A model generated the notes under the pieces. The model did no database searches. It saw nothing but the letters and a program-made list of their open reading frames with translations, and was not told the origin of the DNA. From the NCBI GenBank assembly GCA_014871665.1, contig WGSL01000070.1, forward strand, positions 1 through 10,668: 10,668 nt of DNA, given 5' to 3'. Made by a program: the position numbers and the translations under genes. The stretch comes from Collinsella sp. (GTDB lineage: Bacteria; Actinomycetota; Coriobacteriia; Coriobacteriales; Coriobacteriaceae). Numbering within the stretch: the first letter of the stretch is position 1; each line of letters opens with the position of its first letter. Positions 6,615 to 10,668 of this stretch are shown piece after piece.

Positions 6615-6654
6615 AAAGCCTCCGCGGGGAAACCTGCGGAGGCTTTTTCTTTTT
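6615..6654 (+). terminator. Intrinsic terminator of the hpt-ftsH operon
   Basis: The stem 6615-6625 with 6636-6646 extends inward by three more pairs (one G-U) to a GAAA tetraloop (6629-6632). It is followed by TTTTTCTTTTTG. It begins 12 bases after the ftsH stop. Confidence 0.93.
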
Positions 6655-6714
6655 GTTGATTGGGGACAGACTTAAATGAGCGTTTTCACGCATTTAAGTC
6701 TGTCCCCAATCAAC
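6655..6714. repeat. Perfect inverted repeat, 24-bp arms, REP-like
   Basis: Arms at 6655-6678 and 6691-6714 are exact reverse complements around a 12-base centre (6679-6690). The left arm contains TTGGGGACAGACTTAAATG. It starts directly after the T-run of the ftsH terminator and ends 30 bases before the -10-like box of the next gene. Its length and perfection are far beyond an ordinary terminator or operator, and it has no own T-run. The TTGGGGACAG-type sequence resembles, from memory, intergenic palindromes mobilised by REP-associated tyrosine transposases (IS200-like). No transposase is in this window. Family membership is inference; the repeat itself is certain. Confidence 0.85.
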
Positions 6715-6744
6715 ATTGCTGCGGCACTTTGCTCAACTAAAGCG

Positions 6745-6750
6745 TACAAT
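6745..6750 (+). promoter_or_regulatory. Putative -10 box of the aminotransferase gene
   Basis: TACAAT lies 24 bases before the ATG at 6775, preceded by GCG exactly as in the box at 8082-8087. No strong -35 is visible at normal spacing. Confidence 0.45.
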
Positions 6751-6774
6751 AGCGCCTATGCGAAAGGGGAACAG

Positions 6775-7959
6775 ATGATCAACGAAACTATGTATGCTCG
6801 CGGCGCGGAAAGCTCCATCATCCGTGAGATTTTTAGCTATGGCCTTGAGCGCAAGGTGCAGATCGGTGCGGAAAACGTATTCGATTTTTCGCTGGGCAAT
6901 CCGAGCGTTCCGGCGCCCGCTGCTGTGGCTGAGTCGATTAAGAAGGCCCTGGAGCTGCCGAGTGACCAGTTGCACGGCTACACCCCCGCTCCGGGCCTGC
7001 CGCAATGTCGAGCAGCCGTCGCCGAATCGCTCAACCGCCGCTTTGGAACGAACTATGAGGGTAAGGACGTCTTTATGACGGTGGGTGCCGCGGCTTCGCT
7101 CACCTGCACGCTCAACGCCGTTACGAACCCGGGCGACGAGGTTATTGTTATCGCCCCGTACTTTCCGGAGTATCGCGTTTGGATTGAGAAGGCCGGCTGT
7201 ACGTGTGTTGAGGCGCTCACCGATGAAGATACGTTCCAGCTGAGCGTGGACAACGTGCTCAAGGCGATTACCGATAAGACGACTGCCGTCATCATCGACT
7301 CGCCCAACAATCCGACTGGTGCCGTATATACACGCAACACGCTGACGCGACTGGCCAATGTTCTGCGCGAGGCCAACGCTCAGCGCGATCCCGAGAATCC
7401 GATTATGCTCATCTCGGATGAGCCGTACCGCGAGATCGTGTACGGTGCCGAGGTGCCTTGGGTGCCCTCGATCTACGAGCACACCATCGTGTGCTACTCG
7501 TATTCCAAGTCGCTGTCGCTGCCGGGTGAGCGCGTGGGGTGGATCTTGGTTCCCAACACCAATCCGCAGGCTGCCCGTCTGATGCCGGCTGTTGCGGGCG
7601 CTGCCCGTACGCTGGGTTTTGTATGCGCACCGGCACTCTTCCAGCGCGTGATCATCGATTGCATCGATGAGCCGAGTGATGTCGGGGCCTATGCCCGCAA
7701 CCGCACGGCGCTCACCGATGCTTTGACGGACTACGGCTATACCTATGTTGAGCCGGACGGTGCTTTCTACCTGTGGGTGAAGGCACTCGAGCCCGATGCG
7801 AATGCGTTTTGCGAGCGCGCAAAGAAGTATGAGTTGCTTGCGGTTCCCTCGGACAGCTTTGGTATGCCGGGTTGGTTCCGCCTGGGCTATTGCGTGAGCT
7901 ACGAAACGATTGTCAATTCGCTACCCGCTTGGAAACAGTTGGCGGACGAGTATCGTTAA
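6775..7959 (+). CDS. PLP-dependent aminotransferase, class I/II (fold type I)
   Basis: A 394-residue cytoplasmic transaminase of the aspartate-aminotransferase superfamily. It would move an amino group between an amino acid and a 2-oxo acid using pyridoxal phosphate. K245 in YSYSKSLSLPGERVG (241-255) is the Schiff-base lysine, with R253 as phosphate contact. N179 lies in SPNNPTG (176-182), and D215 and Y218 lie in SDEPYRE. R369 in FRLGY is the expected substrate carboxylate binder. The N-terminal substrate segment is FSLGNPSVPAP (38-48), with HGYTPAPGLPQCR (67-79). Substrate cannot be told from sequence; aspartate or an aromatic/branched amino acid are options. An upstream in-frame ATG at 6676 falls inside the inverted repeat, so it is rejected. 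The ATG at 6775 has AAAGGGGA (6763-6770) four bases upstream. No neighbouring biosynthetic genes give a pathway. Confidence 0.93.
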   Translation: MINETMYARGAESSIIREIFSYGLERKVQIGAENVFDFSLGNPSVPAPAAVAESIKKALELPSDQLHGYTPAPGLPQCRAAVAESLNRRFGTNYEGKDVFMTVGAAASLTCTLNAVTNPGDEVIVIAPYFPEYRVWIEKAGCTCVEALTDEDTFQLSVDNVLKAITDKTTAVIIDSPNNPTGAVYTRNTLTRLANVLREANAQRDPENPIMLISDEPYREIVYGAEVPWVPSIYEHTIVCYSYSKSLSLPGERVGWILVPNTNPQAARLMPAVAGAARTLGFVCAPALFQRVIIDCIDEPSDVGAYARNRTALTDALTDYGYTYVEPDGAFYLWVKALEPDANAFCERAKKYELLAVPSDSFGMPGWFRLGYCVSYETIVNSLPAWKQLADEYR

Positions 7960-7976
7960 AAGTAAAGCGCTCTGCC

Positions 7977-8024
7977 TACAATGTTTTACGTGAAACGGGG
8001 TTTGGTGTTAAGCCGGACCCCGTT
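7977..8024 (+). promoter_or_regulatory. Possible promoter box and hairpin between the aminotransferase and PHP genes
   Basis: TACAAT at 7977-7982 is followed by a 12-bp hairpin with two G-U pairs, 7994-8005 with 8013-8024 and a seven-base loop. Its outer arms are AACGGGGT and ACCCCGTT. There is no T-run after it, so it is a poor terminator. It could be a transcript-end structure of the aminotransferase gene or part of a PHP leader. Confidence 0.35.
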
Positions 8025-8081
8025 GTCATGGACGTTGTGTCTTTGGGATGGAGTGGTTTTACGACTATCGAAGGCTATGCG

Positions 8082-8087
8082 TACAAT
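8082..8087 (+). promoter_or_regulatory. Putative -10 box of the PHP gene
   Basis: TACAAT within GCGTACAAT, 37 bases before the start codon at 8125. TTTACG (8058-8063) at 18 bases spacing is a possible weak -35. Confidence 0.45.
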
Positions 8088-8124
8088 GAATATAAGCGAC
8101 GGCCGTGCCAGATAAGGAGACCTG

Positions 8125-8946
8125 ATGCCCTACCTGCTTTCTTGTGACATTCATACCCATACGATGTTCTCTGCGCATGCATATTCGACCATTGAGGAGA
8201 ATGTGTACTGGGCGGCAGAGCGTGGTCTGCAGGTGCTCGGATCTGCCGACCATTTGAGCTCTATGGTTACGGCTTGCCCCAATGACCTGCGCAGTTACCA
8301 GTTCTTTATCAACCAGGATATCTGGCCGCGCATTTGGAGCGGCGTGCTGGTGCTGCGTGGTGCCGAGGCCGATATCGTTTCGCTGGACGGAAGCCTGTTT
8401 GGCGAGGACACTCCTGTCACGCTCGATATCGCCGGCGATTCGTACAGCCGTCAGCATTCACTGTTCGATTTGGTTACGCGTAATTTGGATTATTTGGTTG
8501 CAAGCGTGCATAATCCGCAGATTGCTGAGGGCGCGACGCTGGCCCAGACGACCGAGATGTATATCAATGCCCTGGAGCACCCCAAGGTGTTCATGCTGGG
8601 TCACACGGGGCGTTCGGGCGTGCCGTTCGATATCGACGAGGTGCTGTCGGCAGCTAAGGCCAAGCACAAGATTATCGAGATCAACAACCATAGTCTTGAA
8701 CACGGTGTCGACACTGAGCATTGGGCCGTATGCCGCAAGATTGCCGAGCGCTGCGCCGAGCTGGGCGTGGGCATTGGCGTTTCGACCGATGCGCACATTG
8801 GCATGGCGATTGGTAAGCTCGATTACGCTCGCAAGATGCTCGACGAGATTCACTTCCCGTTGGATCTGATCGTGACGCGCGATCGCGAGACGCTGCTGCG
8901 CGAGATGGCGGCAGCCGGCGTGTGCGATCTGCGCAATGGGATGTAG
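8125..8946 (+). CDS. PHP-domain phosphoesterase, YcdX-like
   Basis: A 273-residue protein of the PHP (polymerase and histidinol phosphatase) family, which uses a three-metal cluster to hydrolyse phosphate esters. The full metal-ligand set is visible: D8-I-H10-T-H12, H18, D42-H43 (SADH), E81 (GAEAD), H129 (SVHN), H160 (LGHTGR) and D222-A-H224 (STDAH). The arrangement fits the short stand-alone YcdX group, usually about 245 residues, more than HisJ or the DNA polymerase PHP domain. Substrate is unknown. The ATG has AAGGAG (8114-8119) five bases upstream. It is probably transcribed alone or by read-through from the aminotransferase gene 165 bases upstream, and it ends before a GC-rich hairpin. 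Confidence 0.9.
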   Translation: MPYLLSCDIHTHTMFSAHAYSTIEENVYWAAERGLQVLGSADHLSSMVTACPNDLRSYQFFINQDIWPRIWSGVLVLRGAEADIVSLDGSLFGEDTPVTLDIAGDSYSRQHSLFDLVTRNLDYLVASVHNPQIAEGATLAQTTEMYINALEHPKVFMLGHTGRSGVPFDIDEVLSAAKAKHKIIEINNHSLEHGVDTEHWAVCRKIAERCAELGVGIGVSTDAHIGMAIGKLDYARKMLDEIHFPLDLIVTRDRETLLREMAAAGVCDLRNGM

Positions 8947-8968
8947 CGGAATTTATAAACCAAGCGAA

Positions 8969-9003
8969 GGGGGGGGCGGCCCAGACGGGTCGCCCCCTTT
9001 CTT
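8969..9003 (+). terminator. Intrinsic terminator after the PHP gene
   Basis: An 11-bp GC-rich stem (8972-8982 with 8987-8997, one G-U) with an AGAC loop is followed by TTTCTT. The U-run is short but the stem is very strong. It lies 23 bases after the PHP stop and 24 bases before the rlmD end, and may partly serve the convergent gene, although that strand lacks a good U-run. Confidence 0.8.
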
Positions 9004-9027
9004 GTCCCAAAAATCTACTGAGGTTGG

Positions 9028-10476
9028 TTAGCGGCGTTCGAGGACCGCTACGGTTTCGGTGTGGTCGGTGTGAGGGAACATGTCGACTGGCGTGATCTTG
9101 AGCAGGCGATAGCCTCCGTCGAGGAGCTGGTGCAGGTCGCGCTCTTGAGTCACGGGGTTGCAGCTGATATAGGTGATGCGGCGCGGCTTAAGCGCGCAGG
9201 CAGCTTCGAGGAACTCGGGGGTAGAGCCGGCGCGCGGCGGATCGATGGAAAGGACATCGACCCGCTCGTTGTTGTCGGCGGCATCTAGGATGTAGTCGGT
9301 GGCATCGTCGGCCATAAACCAAGCGCTGCGGGTGAGGCCGTTGAGCTCGGCATTACGACGTGCGTCGGCAATGCCGGCGTGGTTGCGCTCCACGCCAAGC
9401 AGCATAATACCGACGCCCTTGTCCTGGGCGGCTTTGGCTGCGCACAGGCCGATAGTTCCACTACCGCAATAGGCATCCATGAGTACGTCGCCCTGCTGCA
9501 GGTCCATGCCGTCAATCGCGAGCTGATAGAGCAGCTCGGTCTGCTGCGGGTTGGTCTGGTAGAACGCGGTGGGGGAGATATCGAACTCGCAGCCGAGCAG
9601 CTGGTCGCGCATGCACTCGGCGCCATATACAATGCGGGTTTCCTCGCCGAGGATGGCGTTGCCGGGACGTCCGTTGATGTTTTGGGCGACGGTGACGATG
9701 TGCGGATTGAGTGCGGCGACAGCCTCAAAGAACTCCTGCGCATGCGGCAAGTCGCGCTGAGCGGTCACGAGCGTGACCATGACCTGGTCGGTACGCCAAC
9801 CGCAGCGGACGACGGCATAGCGAAGTAAACCAAGATGCTTGTCCTCATTAAAGGCGGGAATATGCAGCCGCTCAGCTTCGCGTGCGATGCCGTTAAGAAT
9901 CTGTCGGGCGCCCGGTGCCTCGACGGGGCATTCGGGTACGGCAACGATCTTGTGCGTGCCGCGCTCAAAGAAACCGCAACGGACAGCGCCCTCTTTGCCG
10001 GGGGCAAAGGGAGTGGCGGCCTTATGGCGAAAACCACGCGGCGCAGGATACTTGCCCGGGTCGCCCAGGGTGACACCCATGCCACGAATAGGATCTACAG
10101 CAATGCCCCCACGCTCACAAAGCGAAGCAAAAAGCTCCTCCATAGCAGCCTGCTTGGCGGCGAGCTGCTTCTTATAAGGACGATTGAGCGCCGTACACCC
10201 ACCGCAAGCTTTCATGATCGAACAGGGAGACTTGGGGTCCACAGCCTTTCGCGCAGACGAAACCCGATCTTTATGCGAGCGCTTGGAGCGAGTCTGAGAT
10301 GCCTTATCCTCGCTCCGACGAGAGCCGGGACGCTTGGCCTTAGCCTTGCCCTTAGCCGACTTACCCTTCGCATTCAGAGACGACTTGGATTTCTTAGAAG
10401 ATTTTTTCTCTTCTGACCCCTCAGCCGCCTCGATCAAAGCACGACGAGCCTTACGCTCCGCACGAGATTCTGCCAT
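9028..10476 (-). CDS. rlmD: 23S rRNA (uracil-C5)-methyltransferase, RlmD/RumA family
   Basis: A SAM-dependent enzyme of the RumA family that makes 5-methyluridine in 23S rRNA (U1939 in E. coli numbering). It has 482 residues. The 4Fe-4S ligands are C85, C91 and C94 (C-x5-CGGC) and C183 (ECPVEAP). The SAM site is DAYCGSGTIGL (334-344), then SIDPPRAG (410-417). The catalytic nucleophile is C439 in ISCNP, and the general base is E474 in DHTET. Residues 1-82 are almost only Lys, Ser, Ala, Arg and Glu, with no beta-rich TRAM pattern, although TRAM normally occupies this place. The other RumA-family specificity (U747, or TrmA-like tRNA) cannot be excluded. The ATG at 10476 has GGGG 8 bases upstream and a TACAAT box beyond that. 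It is monocistronic in this window and convergent with the PHP gene. Confidence 0.92.
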   Translation of the reverse strand: MAESRAERKARRALIEAAEGSEEKKSSKKSKSSLNAKGKSAKGKAKAKRPGSRRSEDKASQTRSKRSHKDRVSSARKAVDPKSPCSIMKACGGCTALNRPYKKQLAAKQAAMEELFASLCERGGIAVDPIRGMGVTLGDPGKYPAPRGFRHKAATPFAPGKEGAVRCGFFERGTHKIVAVPECPVEAPGARQILNGIAREAERLHIPAFNEDKHLGLLRYAVVRCGWRTDQVMVTLVTAQRDLPHAQEFFEAVAALNPHIVTVAQNINGRPGNAILGEETRIVYGAECMRDQLLGCEFDISPTAFYQTNPQQTELLYQLAIDGMDLQQGDVLMDAYCGSGTIGLCAAKAAQDKGVGIMLLGVERNHAGIADARRNAELNGLTRSAWFMADDATDYILDAADNNERVDVLSIDPPRAGSTPEFLEAACALKPRRITYISCNPVTQERDLHQLLDGGYRLLKITPVDMFPHTDHTETVAVLERR

Positions 10477-10515
10477 GAATTAACCCCACTAATTTACAAA
10501 TTGAAATCTGAAAGC

Positions 10516-10521
10516 ATTGTA
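10516..10521 (-). promoter_or_regulatory. Putative -10 box of rlmD
   Basis: On the minus strand this reads TACAAT, with its 3' edge 39 bases from the rlmD start codon. A distant TTGCAT at 22 bases spacing is too far to be a normal -35. Confidence 0.45.
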
Positions 10522-10645
10522 CCGTGCCAAGTTAGCAGACGATATGCAAGCGCCCATTTCATGTCAGTGATAAGTCCAACGATGTTTGCCCGGCGTGGGC
10601 GGGAAGCGGCGCGTAATTAAGTTTATCGCGAGTTCCGCACGCAAA

Positions 10646-10668
10646 GGAAAGCACTTAATGTGCTTTCC
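10646..10668. terminator. Hairpin at the window edge, possible terminator
   Basis: GGAAAGCAC (10646-10654) and GTGCTTTCC (10660-10668) form a perfect 9-bp stem around TTAAT. The window stops at the end of the stem, so a following T-run cannot be seen. In the minus direction the hairpin is followed by only TTT. It could terminate a minus-strand gene entering from the right or a short + strand transcript. Between it and the rlmD promoter I see no gene. Confidence 0.5.

Noticed and set aside
4342..6693. A 783-codon open frame on the minus strand, antisense to ftsH
   Set aside because: It mirrors ftsH through GC-rich codon bias. Its translation is rich in His, Leu, Val, Arg and Gly without any domain or membrane pattern, and it runs across the operon terminator and the palindrome. 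The + strand has the full FtsH motif set.
6676..6774. N-terminal extension of the aminotransferase frame from the ATG at 6676
   Set aside because: It would begin inside the inverted repeat and upstream of the -10-like box. AAAGGGGA just before the ATG at 6775 marks the real start.
9285..9828. Overlapping open frames on both strands within the rlmD gene (9285-9743 minus, 9379-9828 plus)
   Set aside because: They are out-of-frame shadows of rlmD with repetitive Ser/Ala/Pro or Val/Gly composition and no motifs.
10522..10645. Possible small RNA or tRNA in the right intergenic region
   Set aside because: I looked for cloverleaf arms and short reading frames with ribosome-binding sites and saw none; only a minor GCCC/GGGC pairing near 10588-10600.

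Overview
The window looks like ordinary chromosomal core genome from a GC-rich Gram-positive-type bacterium. The gene order (tilS - hpt - ftsH), the protein sequences and the strong G/C third-position bias fit the Actinomycetota. My best guess is the class Coriobacteriia (Collinsella or a relative), inferred from protein character and not from any search. I saw no phage, plasmid, CRISPR, toxin or defence genes.

Layout, left to right. A strong terminator (21-50) ends a + strand gene that lies outside the window. A minus-strand gene (115-582) encodes a 155-residue hypothetical protein with one C-terminal membrane helix; it is more AT-rich than its neighbours. It diverges from a small heat-shock protein gene (hsp20, 860-1291), which has a long, structured, AT-rich 5' region. 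A bidirectional terminator (1325-1358) separates hsp20 from a convergent YycJ/WalJ-type metallo-beta-lactamase-fold hydrolase (1374-2183, minus). That gene diverges across only 48 bp from tilS (2232-3770), the tRNA(Ile) lysidine synthetase. After a 147-bp gap holding a promoter-like sequence and a large dyad come hpt (3918-4466) and ftsH (4468-6603), one base apart and surely co-transcribed. A GNRA-loop terminator follows, then a perfect 24-bp-arm inverted repeat (6655-6714). Next come a PLP-dependent class I/II aminotransferase (6775-7959) and a PHP-family phosphoesterase (8125-8946), each with its own promoter-like sequence. Last, convergent on the minus strand, is the RlmD-type 23S rRNA uracil-C5 methyltransferase (9028-10476), with an unusual basic N-terminus.

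How the genes work together: most are housekeeping functions in translation fidelity (tilS, rlmD), purine salvage (hpt) and proteostasis (ftsH, hsp20). The tilS-hpt-ftsH order is a widely conserved neighbourhood. The hexamer TACAAT recurs upstream of five genes in the correct orientation and is probably the local -10 consensus.

I did not find a convincing undescribed system. The items most worth a second look are non-coding: the REP-like inverted repeat at 6655-6714, the dyad abutting the hpt promoter at 3822-3852 and the hsp20 leader. On the protein side they are the apparent replacement of the RlmD TRAM domain by a basic low-complexity tail, and the tail-anchored hypothetical protein. No gene-free stretch exceeds 300 bases; the longest are 583-859 and 10477-10668.
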